A DNA stretch of 64,000 nt from Flabesymbios commensalis (Eukaryota > Annelida > Polychaeta > Terebellida > Flabelligeridae), in NCBI GenBank assembly GCA_964017125.1, contig OZ024908.1, positions 83,438,099 to 83,502,098 of the forward strand, given 5' to 3'. The notes under the pieces are model-generated. The model had not been told where the DNA came from. It saw only the letters and a list, made by a program, of their open reading frames with translations, and did not search any database. Position 1 is the stretch's first letter, and the number at the start of each line of letters is the position of its first letter. The position numbers and the translations under genes were made by a program. This document shows positions 11,472 to 22,958 of the stretch, piece by piece.

Positions 11472-13031
11472 GTATTTTTATTTTTGTTACTTTGATATAT
11501 GATTTTTTTTCTCAAATATTGAAATATATCTGTTCTTTTAAAATAAATGCTTCTGTTCATATTCAGAATGTTGTAATTATGAAAAAGTTTTCATCAAGTT
11601 TTTAACATGTAATATTTTGTTGGAATGCTATTGAAAATTTGTTTCAGCTAGTCAAATTAACATCTTTCTGAAAGTAATTATTTGTGAATTGAATAAAAAT
11701 AATGGCAGCATGAGAATTGAATATGTGCCTGCTCAAGTTTCAAGTCGAAAACTTGTCCAGACTGATGTAAACTAGTACATTTTAGGGCTGATCACAAATA
11801 TTTCCCAGTTTACAGTATTTCAGAGCTGGGAATGATTATTCACCCCCCTCCCCCTTCAGTCCTTGACACTCAGATATTTTGTACCCTGATCACCAGGGCC
11901 AGTTTATTTTAAAAACTGATGGCTGGGAATTTATTTCACTGATCAATTGATAGTGCCCACAATTTAAATTTTGATGTTAATTAAGCTAAAAATCCATTAA
12001 AATATTCATTGCTCTCCTAGAAATTTTCAGGAGAGTGTTTTATATGTCTCCTCCTATTTCATGTATTTCCTTATTTGGAGGACTGAGACCTGTGACGTCA
12101 GCTGGTAGAAATGTGTAACTAGGATAACAATTGAGCTGAAGATATATAAAAGCTGCCTTTTTTTGGAAGCTGGGCCAAAGTTGTAACCATTCGGGTTCCA
12201 ATCTCTCAGTCGGCACATATCAAATATAAAAAAGGTCATTGAAAAGAGGCGGTAAACACTTGATTAATAAAATGGCCATGTTTTGGTCACAAATATATAT
12301 CAAATAATTAACAGTTTTTATGCCTCAGTCTGCCAGAGGCATTATGTAATTATGTTAATTATGTTAATTATGTAATCTGGTTGTCCATTTTGTCCATCCA
12401 TCCATTGCTTTGTGCACATTTACCTCTACAGCAGGGACATAGTTATCGACACACCAGAACACCTAGTTTTTTTATGATTTAATATCACTCAATTATTCTA
12501 AGACTATGTTTAACTTCTTCATTTGTGAACTCGGTAAAAGTGATTTTTCATTGTTATTTCTACTGTTCTGCAGGTGCTGACCCAAATGTAATGGACAATC
12601 ATGAACGAACAGCTTTGGTGATCGCCTTTGTTATGCTAGAACTGGACACTATTCACAAGGACAACTGGCTGGTGCCACAAAGTGGTGAGCAAAAGGATCA
12701 ACTCTCTGTGGCAAGTGCCGCCAGTTCTTCACATTCCACCGAAAAAGAGTCTATATACACTCCTCTGGTACGTCTACTTGTACTTTCCGGAGCACAGTTT
12801 CCTGTGGGCTGGAACAAAGACTACAGTAAATCGCCCAGGTGGATACAGCAGTTATATAATGAGACCAAGCTGGCCCGTCAACAAGAGATGGTACAAAGGC
12901 CATCTCGTCTCGTTCATTTATGCCGGCTCGCCATCAGAGCCTACATGGCTTGTGTTGGCAGATTACACCAAATGTCTCATGTCCCAGTCCCGACTAACCT
13001 CAAAGGCTATCTGGAAGTACGCTACCTGTGA
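10649..13031 (+). CDS. Ankyrin-repeat and SOCS-box protein (ASB-like), two exons
   Basis: Exons 10649-11471 and 12574-13031 join in phase (823 nt and 458 nt) into a 426-residue protein. Residues about 46-310 are six to seven ankyrin repeats, with textbook helices such as SPLHLACKLGYLHVVKTLIE at 81-100 and repeats at 154-186, 187-220, 221-280 and 285 onward. A low-complexity serine-rich insert (about 318-335) interrupts the last repeat region. Residues 383-426 are a SOCS box, with LVHLCRLAIR and a C-terminal LKGYLEVRYL. ASB proteins recruit Elongin B/C and Cullin5 through this box and present substrates for ubiquitination; the substrate here is unknown. The start has good context (purine at -3, G at +4). 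The N-terminus MGLVLSLC fits an N-myristoylation signal. It could be an orthologue of one vertebrate ASB, but I cannot say which. Confidence 0.9.
11472..12573 (+). other. Intron of the ASB-like gene
   Basis: Bounded by GTATTT and TTCTGCAG. AT-rich, with no MITE of families A-E recognised, unlike most of the surrounding DNA. A short TTATGTTAAT direct repeat lies near 12345-12375. Confidence 0.7.
12574..13031 (+). CDS. ASB-like gene, exon 2 with SOCS box
   Basis: Acceptor TTCTGCAG|GTGCTGAC restores the ankyrin signature GADPNVMD exactly across the junction. The exon ends with the SOCS box and a TGA stop at 13029-13031. A family A MITE starts about 12 nt after the stop. Confidence 0.9.
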
Positions 13032-13042
13032 CAAACTTTATC

Positions 13043-13244
13043 TCAACCCTTTTAGTGTGGGGACTGACTTTAGACGTCTGAAGTCGATTTCCGCACTGAA
13101 AGCGTAAAACATTTATAATGGCCATAACATAGGTATTCAAATGAAGCGGGAAGAGATAACTAAGACATTTATGATGACTTCAAATTAAAAAAAACTTTAG
13201 TTTCTTGGTTTATGTAAAAAATATTTCAGCACTTTAAGGGTTAA
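13043..13244 (+). mobile_element. Family A MITE (copy 1), in the 3' region of the ASB-like gene
   Basis: Contains the family A hairpin arms TTAGACGTCTGAAGTCGAT, the GTATTCAAATGAAGCGG block and the end CAGCACTTTAAGGGTTAA. Family A consensus: TTAACCCTT-type end, GC-rich GACGTC hairpin, about 150 bp of AT-rich body, AGCGCTTTAAGGGTTAA end, total about 250-280 bp. Confidence 0.75.
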
Positions 13245-13791
13245 CTTGTCGTGCCAGGTCCTTACACAGAGGTGCCAACATTTATGCTATGGATGTAGCT
13301 GCTACATTTGGCTAAATCATTCTACCATTTTTAATCAGTATCTGTCAGAAATAGTGTGTGAGCAAATGTCTGGTTCAATGTAAAGCTATGATAGGCATCG
13401 GAAGGTCTATTATTGCTTCACACTGTATTCACACATACTGACGATACAATTTCTCAATTTGATTGAACCTTTTCAGTACAGAGTAGACTCAATGTCGATG
13501 TTTGCATCATTATTTAATGTACATGTAGCATGAATGTAGTGTCATTGAGAAATAGTTTATTTTGTGCAATCAGATTATTTAAATTTACAGAATGCTTTGA
13601 AATTGTTTGAATTGTTTAAATTTACATGTCTAAATCAATGCCTGTGTGCTAATGGTCTTTAAAACAGCATCGGGCTGTGATAACATCAAAGTGGAAAGTC
13701 GAGGAAAGTTTTTCTGCCATGGATATTAAATCTCAGCTTTTGAGAAACAATGTTTTTTTTCCATCATCCACGATTGCAAATTAAAGTAGTT
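13245..13791. other. AT-rich intergenic DNA, no gene seen
   Basis: No exon or repeat family recognised. Confidence 0.4.
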
Positions 13792-13990
13792 TAACCCTTA
13801 TAGCGCTGCGTCAGTAGTTCTATTAAAACTTTAACCCACTGTAAGTTGTGGCGCGCTGGTTGAAAATTTCTATTCTATTTCTATTCTATTCTAGTCGATC
13901 AATTAGTGACCAAAAATTAGCCATCCTTGCTGATAACCTCAAATTTCACGTAATTTGATGTCCTAATAAAAGTAACTGAAAACTCTAATA
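13792..13990 (+). mobile_element. Diverged family B-like MITE
   Basis: Begins TTAACCCTTATAGCGCTG and has an eroded hairpin around CCCACTGTAAGTTGTGGCGC. The match to family B fades after 13880. An AATAAA near 13965 could serve the ASB-like transcript, which is speculative. Confidence 0.4.
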
Positions 13991-14282
13991 TGCTATGCAC
14001 ACAGTGTTCAAACAAAACCCTATTTGTGGTATCTTATCATGATTATGTGACTTTTCAGGGAACACTCAACAAGTCCAATGGATGTCTAAGATACAAATGT
14101 AGATCTGACTGTTTTTCAATGTTATTGATGCAATGTTTACTTGTTATGTTTATGAGTGATCGATTAAATGTAGTTGTTAAGTTGACCATCAACATGTTGC
14201 TCAACTCTTTAAGGTGGAATATTTTAGATATGACGCTATATATTTAAAACTGTTAAATAACCATGGCTCAATTTTATTCTAT

Positions 14283-14345
14283 GCCAACTTGTCTCAAAAT
14301 ATTACAAGTGGTGCTTGGTAATACACTTGTAATATTTTGAGACAG
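14283..14345. repeat. Hairpin, TCTCAAAATATTACAAGTG arms
   Basis: The arms TCTCAAAATATTACAAGTG and CACTTGTAATATTTTGAGA are perfect complements around a loop of about 20 nt. Confidence 0.8.
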
Positions 14346-14454
14346 GATACCCTGTTTTCCTGAGTACAATGCGATCTTTTTAACAGCCATGTCCCAAAAA
14401 TGCACCTCGGATTATACACATTTATATAATTTAATCACCAGTGCTATGAGGAAA

Positions 14455-14508
14455 GTTAGGTGCTACCAGAAATACATAATACAGATTATGTATTTCTGGT
14501 GCTAACCA
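14455..14508. repeat. Hairpin, GTTAGGTGCTACCAGAAATAC type
   Basis: The inner arms ACCAGAAATACATAAT and ATTATGTATTTCTGGT are perfect complements; the outer sequence is nearly complementary. Confidence 0.8.
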
Positions 14509-14729
14509 TTAGGCTTGGAAATCCGATATTGTGTCCATTTCGCTCATCATTGCAGGCCCATCACAGAGAGCCAAATTTTAGGTCGCAATATACACATTGT
14601 TAGCCCACCTTAAAATTGAAAAAAAGTGGTCTCTTGCTATTGAAGTTTGGCGCCCTTGGTGTCGGTCTCTGCGTTGACATTTACTTGTGGGCAAGATAAT
14701 TTGGCAAGTTTTTCATGTATCCTGCACGA

Positions 14730-14905
14730 ATTTGTTCTGTTGTTACTAATAACCAGTTCTCGGATAAGTTCAATAATGGCTGAAGAAAAAATCCAAATGG
14801 CCGATTTTATGCTGTTAATTTTGCCTCAAATTTTTTTTATCCTGCCCATTTTTTTTCTGCATGTTGCTAATAACCATCCAGTTCTCAGAAAAGTTCATTA
14901 ATGGC
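14730..14905. repeat. Diverged tandem duplication
   Basis: CTAATAACCAGTTCTCGGA near 14746 recurs as CTAATAACCATCCAGTTCTC near 14868, followed by AAGTTCA and AATGGC in both copies; the period is about 120 bp. Confidence 0.5.
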
Positions 14906-15409
14906 AGCATACTATTGTTGAGTGTGTTATGTTATCAGATATTAAATCTTAACTTTTATTATACACGACTTCGCATTGTGCTCAGGAAAATATTGTAATT
15001 ATATGATACATTATTCTGATGTTTTTTGTCAGACCCAGAGCTTGTTATTGGCGTTCTACATTCACATTAACATGATTAATGGAAATGTTCATAAACCTCT
15101 AGATATGAAGTGTTAAGTTTATACATGTAATACATAGATATTTATTGACATAGATATAAAGAGGTTTAATTGTTGATAAAAGTTTTTTTATTTTATACTG
15201 TCTAATGTTGTCATGTTTACACATATAAGGTATTTCTTTAAGGTCTAACATCTCTCGTGATCATTTATGTATGTGAAGACATGTATGATGATTTGAAATT
15301 TAAAAAAACCCTATGGCAATATTTATTTAAATATAAATATTACAGCTTTTTCACATGTTTAAGGGTTTACACAGACTACAAGATTATGTAGAAATGAACA
15401 TATTTTACA
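14906..15409. other. AT-rich intergenic DNA, no gene seen
   Basis: Nothing recognised on either strand. Confidence 0.4.
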
Positions 15410-15649
15410 TTAACTCTTAAAGCGCTAAATTAAATGATTTAAATTTTCTCCCACTTGAAGTTGTGTCATGCTACCGCGACCCACAACTTCAAGTCTATAA
15501 AAATTACTCATGTTTGTTTAACTTGAGACCAAAAATTTGCAATAGGTGATGTTTAAACACATATTTATTTCCCACAGTGATTTGATCGGGTAATATATCA
15601 GATTTAAAATGTCATGTCTTGATTCGTGATTAACGGTGTAAGAGTTCAT
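15410..15649 (+). mobile_element. Family B MITE
   Basis: Starts TTAACTCTTAAAGCGCTAAA and carries the family B hairpin (CACTTGAAGTTGTG, then CGCGACCCACAACTTCAAG). Family B consensus: TTAACCCTTAAAGCGCT end, hairpin 40-80 nt in, AT-rich body with AACAGTGATTTAATCGGC, end AGCGCTTGAAGGGTTAA, total about 235 bp. Confidence 0.8.
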
Positions 15650-15713
15650 ATACTATACCAATAGATGGAGCAGGCAACTACCCGTGAATGACTAGATTCT
15701 AGGCTAAGGAGCA

Positions 15714-15854
15714 GGGGCCGTTCCACCAATTTTACGTGGACTTAAGTCAGTAAACTTAAGTGAGTTTTAAGCTAACTGCTTGGCTGAGACGTGATCACGT
15801 GTTTTCAGTTAAGACAAAATTTTGGCTAAAGTCAGGCTGGTGAAACTGGGCCCT
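15714..15854. repeat. Imperfect 140-bp palindrome
   Basis: Left GGGGCCGTTCCACCAATTTT pairs with right CTGGTGAAACTGGGCCC. The centre has inverted CTTAAGT words and CACGTGATCACGTG-like sequence. Confidence 0.5.
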
Positions 15855-16320
15855 GTAGACAACACTTGAATATATTCAAGTAGAAATAAAAGATATTATA
15901 AAAAAAACTATAAAAATCAAATATATATTTTATTTATATTACAATGCAAAACTGATTTTTCAAATACGCTCCTCATCTATTTTAAATGATTAAAGTTAGT
16001 GATTACCTTGATTACACTTATTCTATTTTTAACTGATGTACACATGATTTATATGTTCACCTAATTATTGTTTGAGGCTAATTTTACATATGTACATTCA
16101 GGGGTGGGCAGACGAATGAGTCCTGTCGCCACAAATGGCCACTTTTTGGTTGCTCTGAATGGTCATTTTTAAATATTTACATCACAGATATTTTGCTTCT
16201 GTCGCCACATGGCGATGTGGCGACCACTTGCTCACCTCTGACCTTATTAGATATATATCATTTGCGATTGTTTTAAAAAAACAAATGTTGTGACAGTTTG
16301 TTTATTTTCCTCAGATCGTG

Positions 16321-16445
16321 TTAACCCTTTTCCTGCTACATGTATTTAAATTTACACCCCCTTGAAATTGTGTCTTGCCACCGCGACCCACAACTTCAAG
16401 TGGGTTAAAAACGACTATGGTTGTACCTAGCACTTCAAGGGTTAA
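16321..16445 (+). mobile_element. Internally deleted family B MITE
   Basis: TTAACCCTTTTCCTGCTA end, hairpin with CACCGCGACCCACAACTTC, then directly AACGACTATGGTTG and CACTTCAAGGGTTAA. TTAA at both ends; about 110 bp of body is missing. Confidence 0.75.
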
Positions 16446-16704
16446 TATAATCTATGCAGTCATTTTTAAACACAAAAGATAACCAGTAATATGGAAGTTT
16501 TACTGGACCTCATGGATATTTACAACCCACAATTTCTCCTGAATATACTGTATATATTTTTTATTTTGTACAGATATTGTTATTTACTGGTTAAACAACA
16601 ATATATCTGTCCAATAGTTTTGATCAGATCTGATTTTAAACAATTATTGCTCTATACATGACCACACTATTTCTTATGAGGCACAGGCATACAGTCACAC
16701 ATTT

Positions 16705-16985
16705 ATTTTATTGGATCACACAAAGCCTGCCATACAATTTGATGAGAAAGGTAAAAATATACAATAATTTGTTGTAAAAAATTAGAATCTCATTAGTGTT
16801 AATAGAAATGTTTGATATTCTGTTGAAAACTGAACACATGCAAAATATTTTTATATTGGGTTACACAAAGCATGCTATAATAGTTGATAAGAAAGTGATG
16901 AATTTATAATATTAATTATCTATAGTAAAGAACTAGAATCTCATGAGCAGTGTTGAAAAAAATGTTTAATAATCTATTCAACTCA
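16705..16985. repeat. Diverged tandem duplication, period about 140 bp
   Basis: Two units each contain a CACAAAGC(C/A)TGC block, then GATAAGAAAG/GATGAGAAAG, then TTAGAATCTCAT and GAAATGTTTGAT/AAAATGTTTAAT. Confidence 0.6.
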
Positions 16986-17154
16986 TGTATGTTACGTAAA
17001 TGTTTCCAAATAATTGATGTGTGTTTGTGTTGTCGACAACATGTCAATGAGTTTATTTATGTTTTGTTACCACGATTACCAAACTTTCGAATTCAGAAAA
17101 AGTTGACTGATTGACACTTGGTATGACCTGGTTATTTTACGAATTTCTCACTTT

Positions 17155-17380
17155 AATATCTCTTAAAGTGCTGTTTCCAATAAATAAAATTTTCATTCAC
17201 TTGAAGCTGTGTTTCACTACCGCAACCCACAATTTCAAGTGGTTGAAAATTACTCATATTTGTTAAATTTGAAACTAAACATTTGCAGATCCACATTTCG
17301 TTTCCAATAACTGTGATTTAATCTTCTATAAAAAAGCAGATTAAAAACAATTTTTGTCGCGATTAAAATAACAGCTTCGT
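17155..17380 (+). mobile_element. Diverged family B MITE
   Basis: Hairpin with CACTTGAAGCTGTG and CGCAACCCACAATTTCAAG, followed by the ACTCATATTTGTTAAATTTG and AACTGTGATTTAATC family body. Confidence 0.7.
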
Positions 17381-17648
17381 GGGAAGACACAGACAGCCTG
17401 CTATATATTGTAAAGTGTATTGGTGTCTTGCACAGTGATATAAGCATTTCAAGTGTCATTTGGTTTGAACGTCTTGCACTTTCACGTCCAATATCACAGC
17501 AGGGATCCCACTAGTGATCTGTGTTTAATGTGGTTTATTATGTGACACTAGATTAGCAGATTGGCATGTGTTTGGTTTCAATTTGTGTATATTTTAGTAG
17601 TTCAACTACTTGAAGAGGGTGAAAATTTAAATTCTACAACTTAACGTT

Positions 17649-17894
17649 TTAACCCTTATGCTGCCGGGACAGTATATATGTGTTTTTCAAGAAAATGTCG
17701 GACCAAATAAATTAAACGTGAATGGCTAAAATATTTGGTGGTACGTGCTTAGTTAATCTAAAAATACAATTTTGAAGAGTTGTATTTTTTAAATATAACT
17801 ATTTTTTGTCATTTGGAGCTGGAAATTGCGTTAATAATTCCATCTTGAAATGAATGAAAAATAGTCCGGAACATTCTGGCAGCATAAGAGTCAA
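17649..17894. mobile_element. Family E MITE (TTAACCCTTATGCTGCC ends)
   Basis: TTAA followed by CCCTTATGCTGCCGGGACAG at the left, and TTCTGGCAGCATAAGAGTCAA at the right. No strong internal hairpin. Its right end abuts the next family A copy. Confidence 0.65.
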
Positions 17895-18019
17895 CCCTCA
17901 AAGCGCTGAATATTTTTTATATAAACCATGTGCGGGGATTAACTTTAAACGTCAGAATCTGACGTCTACAGACGTCAGATTGTGGCGTCTAAAGTCTATC
18001 CCCTCGCTGTAAGGGTTAA
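17891..18019 (-). mobile_element. Short family A MITE
   Basis: Keeps the ends (CCTCAAAGCGCTGA and CGCTGTAAGGGTTAA) and the hairpin AACGTCAGAATCTGACGTC with its partner, but lacks most of the body. Confidence 0.75.
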
Positions 18020-18174
18020 GGGCTAAAGGAGGTATGCCACTAGGGGAGATGATCTGTTAATGCTAAATATTTCAATTCTAACCTCTAAATTTTGGTTTTA
18101 ATATTTTTTTTTAAATTTTTTTTCACAAATGAAGTGTATTTTCTAACAGTTAAGTCCTGTATTTATGTACTAAC

Positions 18175-18310
18175 ACTTCAAGCACTAAGGTATATGATAC
18201 AAGTTTTCAATCATTTATAATGCCGTAGACCCATAACATAGATTTTCAAATGAAGCAGAAAGAGCTAACTAAGACATTGATTTGAAATTGAAAAAAACTC
18301 TTGTAAAGGT
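18175..18310 (+). mobile_element. Partial family A MITE body
   Basis: Contains CCGTAGACCCATAACATAG and CAAATGAAGCAGAAAGAGC, then runs directly into family B sequence. Confidence 0.6.
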
Positions 18311-18499
18311 TGAAGTTGTGTCCCGCGACCCACAGTTTCAAATTGGTAAAAATGATTAAGATTTAGATTTGTCAAATTGGAGGCCAAGTACATTGAAATC
18401 TAATTTATCTCAGATTATTTATCACTATCAAATGTGCTTTTTAATGTGCTAAAAAAAAATGTTTTTAAATCATAGTCGTGCTCAGTGCTTCAAGGGTAA
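18305..18499 (+). mobile_element. Partial family B MITE joined to family A
   Basis: Eroded hairpin (TTGAAGTTGTG, CGCGACCCACAGTTTCAA), body, and the right end GCTCAGTGCTTCAAGGGTAA. Confidence 0.6.
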
Positions 18500-18684
18500 A
18501 TGTTGGTGCTTGGAGCTGTAATTTGCAGGAAATTACATTCAGGTAAATACCACAATGATAAATATGCACATCAGCGCTTTGTTACTTAATGTACTTGTGA
18601 TATTGACATTCCATGAGATTGTCATGTGTAAATTGATTTTGTGCCAAATAAAATGTGAGTCACTGTGGAATACTGTTTTTCCTT

Positions 18685-18805
18685 TTATCTTTGCCCACTT
18701 GAAGTTATGTCTCTCTACCTCGACCTACAACTTCATATTTGTTTAATTTGAGGCCAAACATTTGCAAATCTTGAAGTTTAAACACACATTTCATTCCCTA
18801 TTTGT
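18685..18805 (+). mobile_element. Family B MITE fragment
   Basis: Hairpin CCCACTTGAAGTTATGTC with ACCTACAACTTCA, then TTTGTTTAATTTGAGGCC and ACACACATTTCATTCCC. Confidence 0.6.
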
Positions 18806-19058
18806 AGTGTTAAATAATGTAAAGCTCATTGTAACCTTATAAAAATACCTGGAACACAATGACTATGGACTAAAGCAGGTGTCACAAACATTGTGACTAT
18901 GGACTAAAACAGGTGCCACCAGTCTGCACATCGTGCCACGCACGTGAAACCTACTTTTGAACATTTACATATTACAATAGCACCACACTTCCTCTTACAC
19001 CCACAGTTTGTTAGTTCCCCAATATAATGCCTTTGCCTGCTGGTGGAATTGGTGTCCA

Positions 19059-19310
19059 GGGGCCGGTTTCTGTATCGTACTTAAGTAAAAAGTGTCAGCT
19101 TTGTACTTAAGTACGTTACAGAAACCGGCCCTTTCTGTAACGTACTTAAGTAAAAAATGAAGTGGGTTGGTTTACGTAGCCTACTTAAGTAAAAAGTATT
19201 CTTTTTTACTTCAGTATGTTATAGAAATCGGCCGCAAGGGCCAGTTTCTGTAACATACTTAAGTACAAAATTAACACTTTTTACTTAAGTACGATACAGA
19301 AACTGGCCCC
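19059..19310. repeat. Three linked hairpins, GGGCCAGTTTCTGTAAC / CTTAAGT type
   Basis: 19059-19131 and 19238-19310 are each full palindromes bounded by GGGCCGGTTTCTG or GGGCCAGTTTCTG and its complement, with TACTTAAGTA words inside; 19132-19232 is a weaker third unit. The related words suggest one short foldback family that duplicated locally. Confidence 0.75.
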
Positions 19311-19504
19311 GGATGGTTTCCATCCGCAATCAGTCACTTCACAAACCCACGATCCGGATTTGAGAGCAACCGGCTCATTTACGGTTCAGCGTACCCACAT
19401 TTCAGCATATCGAGGAGGGGGGGGGGGGGGGGTGGTATGTTGAAAGTATTTCTACACCTTTAGGCAAGTTTCTCTTTTATATTATTCACATGCTCAACAT
19501 TATA

Positions 19505-20090
19505 AAATGTCTTATTTGATTATTGGCATTTAGCCAAATTAACTTTGATAAGCTCCCGATATCTGACAAATCGTGCCAGATATCTAGACCGTTACTATAA
19601 AACAAAATGTGCAGTTTCAGGTGGAGATATGCTCTGAAAAATGTCAGCTTGATCAAATTTCCATAATTACCTTTAATATGCCTGATACCGGACAAACAGT
19701 GCCAGTTAGATATATCATTACTATGAAAACAAAATGTGCGGTTTCAGGTAGGACCATGCTTTGATTTTTTTTAATTTGATCAAATTCAAATGGTCGACTA
19801 TCGGCCATAAATAATTTTAATATGCCTGATATCTGACAATAAAACAAAATCCGTGGTTTCAGGTAGGGATATGATCTGAAGAATTTGAATTTGATCAAAT
19901 TCAAAATGGCCGATTATCGGTCATGATTTACTTTTAATATGCCTGAAATCTGGCATATACTGTGCAAGATAGCTGGACCATTGCTATGGAACAAAATGTG
20001 CGGTTTCAGGATATGCCCTAAAAAGTGTCATTCACTTGATCAAAGTATAAAAAAATGCCAACTTGTGACCATCATATCTGCAATATATAC
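19505..20090. repeat. Tandem array of four diverged units of about 145 bp
   Basis: Each unit has TATGCCTGA, a GACAAAC/GTGCCAG segment, AACAAAATGTGCGGTTTCAGG and TTGATCAAATT. Units start near 19540, 19677, 19818 and 19937. The short frames inside are not coding-like. Confidence 0.7.
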
Positions 20091-20219
20091 TGTAATCTGT
20101 GATAGACAGGTAGACTGTAAAACAGAATGTTAGACTTCATTAAAGTATGCACCCTGAAAGATGTCTATCACGCGGGCGGGGCGGGTGATTATGGTGGCCG
20201 GCTGGCCTCTTGCTATAAA

Positions 20220-20360
20220 GGCCTATATTTTTACCTGTAACAGAAATATTTGTATCGTCAGCATAAAGTTGACAAGAACGAAGAGATGAGACAAGAAATA
20301 GTAAGTACTCAATTTTCCTCTCGCTGAGGAGTTTTAGAAGGTAAATTACACACGACAATT
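20220..20360 (-). mobile_element. Small LINE reverse-transcriptase fragment
   Basis: The minus strand encodes SCQLYADDTNISVTGKN, which carries the RT catalytic YADD box in the context usual for jockey/CR1-type LINEs. Nothing else of the element is left. It is not part of the 1578-3430 copy. Confidence 0.6.
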
Positions 20361-20374
20361 TTTCTTTAATTTGT

Positions 20375-20470
20375 CACCCACTTCAAGTTATCTGCCTCAC
20401 TACAAGTCGAGAATGCGACAGCTATTCGCGGTTTGAAACATTAAGAGTGGGATTTTAAATTATTTAACCA
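20375..20470. mobile_element. Family D MITE fragment
   Basis: Has CACTTCAAGTTATCTGCCTC, TACAAGTCGAGAATGCGAC and ATTCGCGG, the core of the family D hairpin. Confidence 0.5.
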
Positions 20471-20502
20471 TATTCACCCTTCAGCCGCTTTTAAGTTATA
20501 AT

Positions 20503-20734
20503 AATCCTTTACTTGATAAATTGTCTAATTTGAATGTTCACCCACTTAAAGTTGTGTCTCGCTACCGCGACTCACAACTTCACGTGGATGAAAATTACTC
20601 ATATCGGTTCATTTACAAAACTGGATGTTTAAGCAATCATTTCATGCCCAATAACAGTGGTTCAATTTAGTAATAAAACCAATTTAAAACGAGTCGATTA
20701 TAGGCCTGGTCTTCCTTAGTGGTTAAAGGGTTAA
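20503..20734 (+). mobile_element. Family B MITE
   Basis: Hairpin CCCACTTAAAGTTGTGTC with CGACTCACAACTTCACGTG, then the AATAACAGTGGTTCAAT body and a right end with AGTGGTTAAAGGGTTAA. Confidence 0.75.
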
Positions 20735-22004
20735 TGGCTGGATATAATAACATAGAGCTCTGCAGCTAGAATCAGTTTGAACTCCTCGAAGCCAATTAAA
20801 CTAGAACTGTGACCCGATTTCAAAGTAAACTTGCGTGAAGGACATTGTAAATATACAATTAATGTTTGTTACAATGAGTTATTACCCACTCTGGACAAGA
20901 AAAATGAACTATTGAAGAAAGATCAAACTTTCTTTGGGTTTGAAGTGAAAAAAATATTGTAGTTGAAAGCTACTTGGTATTAGGCATTACTATAACAAAG
21001 GAAAACACAGACAACGCCATTCCAAGGACGTACATCGTCCTTGGAATATAGCGGTGCATGTGTGGTCAGTGATGGTGCAGGAAGTTTAATGGTTCCTCAT
21101 TCGCGTTATAAGCGAAAGGCTGTCACTAGCTGATTCTTCAAGGTCGGCTGATAGACCCACAGTAATTTCTATGGAAATTGTCAGCAATTAGAATCAGAGG
21201 TCACGATAATTGGACACATCTTTAATTAGTGCCTGGAAATTACATTTTGACAGTCTGTAAGCCAAATAATCTATGATCAATTATTTGTCCAAAACGTCTC
21301 TGTGCAACATCCCACTGTAGGCCTAAGGAATTTATTTCTAAGCATGCATATTCTAGGGTACATAATATATTCTACGATCATTATTCCCCATTTGCACGTT
21401 ATTAAATTTTCTCACAGCGATTCATTTTTCTTGCATTTCCCTATTACTCAAAAGGTTAGTTTACTCGCACAATGTCTAAAGCTGAGACACGCCAGAAATG
21501 GTAGGCCTACTGTTACTGTATGAGCTCCTGTCAATGACCAGAAGGTAATTTGACTATTCATTGAACTATGTCCCAGAATCTGATAACGTTAGTTAGGGCG
21601 TCAAACTAGAAAACTATGATTTTGCTAAACTTTTTTTAGTACAAGTAAGAGGCAACTACTATCTAGATTATTTAGCATTCCTAAATACAATATTGAGGTG
21701 TCTCCAAAGTTGTCCAAACTGAAATTCAAATGTTTTCTCTATTTTGTTTAAAAACATACGTATTTCTGGCCTATTTTAGCGGTCAAATACAGTTTTAATG
21801 ATTCCCCGTTAGACATAATATTCCACTGTACACATGTGCTTGTTCACAAATATGCTTGATTTTTAAATCGTCACTTAAAAAAATTTAAGTCATTACCCAG
21901 CGATAAATATAATAAATTAGTAAATTAGCAGGTTTATATATAGTCTGAAAACGTAGGCCTATCATCCGACATTTTACCTAAAATTAGACTAAAATTTAAA
22001 AAGC
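20735..22004. other. Intergenic DNA, one small hairpin
   Basis: No gene seen. A perfect short hairpin, ATTCCAAGGACG...CGTCCTTGGAAT, lies at 21019-21050. Confidence 0.5.
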
Positions 22005-22958
22005 ATAGGGTAAAATGCCCTAACGGGCCCCAGGGCGCAAAGAGCCCCTTTCCTAACGGGCCCCAGATCCCTAAAGGACCCCCTAGAGTTTTTTGTTTAT
22101 TTCTCAGCAAAAATGACGTCACAATGGACACTATTGGCTGTAAGTTGAAGCCGGTGGACCTTTACTCCCCCACTATTATCAACATGATTATAGATGTGAC
22201 CTCCAGGCAGTGGTGGAAAATCAAGCTAAAATTACATTTTGTGTATAGATAACACCTAGGTTAAATATTTAGGTGAGCAGATAAAGTGTGATTTGTTGGT
22301 AACATGTATGAAACCTGACCATGGGGGTAGAGCTTCGCCACAGCGAGAACAATTAATTTTCGTAAAAAGTGCTTGTGTGCCTATAAAGCCCCACCTGGCT
22401 TCCCCGAAGCGCCCCCTTTAACACACAACACTGGCTTCATTTCCGAAAGCGCCCCCTCTTTTACTATACTAAGTACCGTAAGAAGAATAGCAGGGGGAAT
22501 ACGGTACAAATCTACACGGGATAGGCTCAAGTAGGTTATTACTAAGTTACATTAATTTTAAACTAACATTACATAATCCGTGACAATCAATCCATCTAAC
22601 TTACTTTATTCTAAGTGTAGGTCTGTCTGGACATACCTTTTAAATAGGGGGGGGGGGCTTTTTGAGAACTTATAATACAGTGGAAAAACCAGGGGGTGCT
22701 TCAAGGATACTAGAGGGGCCCTTTGAGCACAGGGTGCCTGAAGCGCCCCATTTAGCCATTTAGCCTTGCATTATTTCATAATAAATAAATGCAAACGCAT
22801 GAAACAACCACAAATTACACCTAGGGGCCTACATGGTAACATAATCAACTAATATATAGATCAGCCTCCTCCCATGTCTGTGAAACGAGCTCGACTATTT
22901 TTGTTCATGCTGGCGAAAGTGCATTTTTTGGCGGGGCCCTTTAGGCATTTTACCCTAT
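22005..22958. mobile_element. 0.95 kb element with ATAGGGTAAAATGCC inverted ends
   Basis: Left GGGTAAAATGCCCTAACGG and right CCTTTAGGCATTTTACCC are inverted repeats of about 27 bp that continue into GGGCCCC. Inside, further GGGCCCC, AAGCGCCCC and CTAGAGGGGCCC words point inward. No transposase frame; a non-autonomous element. Confidence 0.65.

Noticed and set aside
12682-13107. Alternative frame over ASB exon 2
   Set aside because: It overlaps the SOCS-box frame, lacks any domain and continues into a MITE; the other frame is clearly coding.
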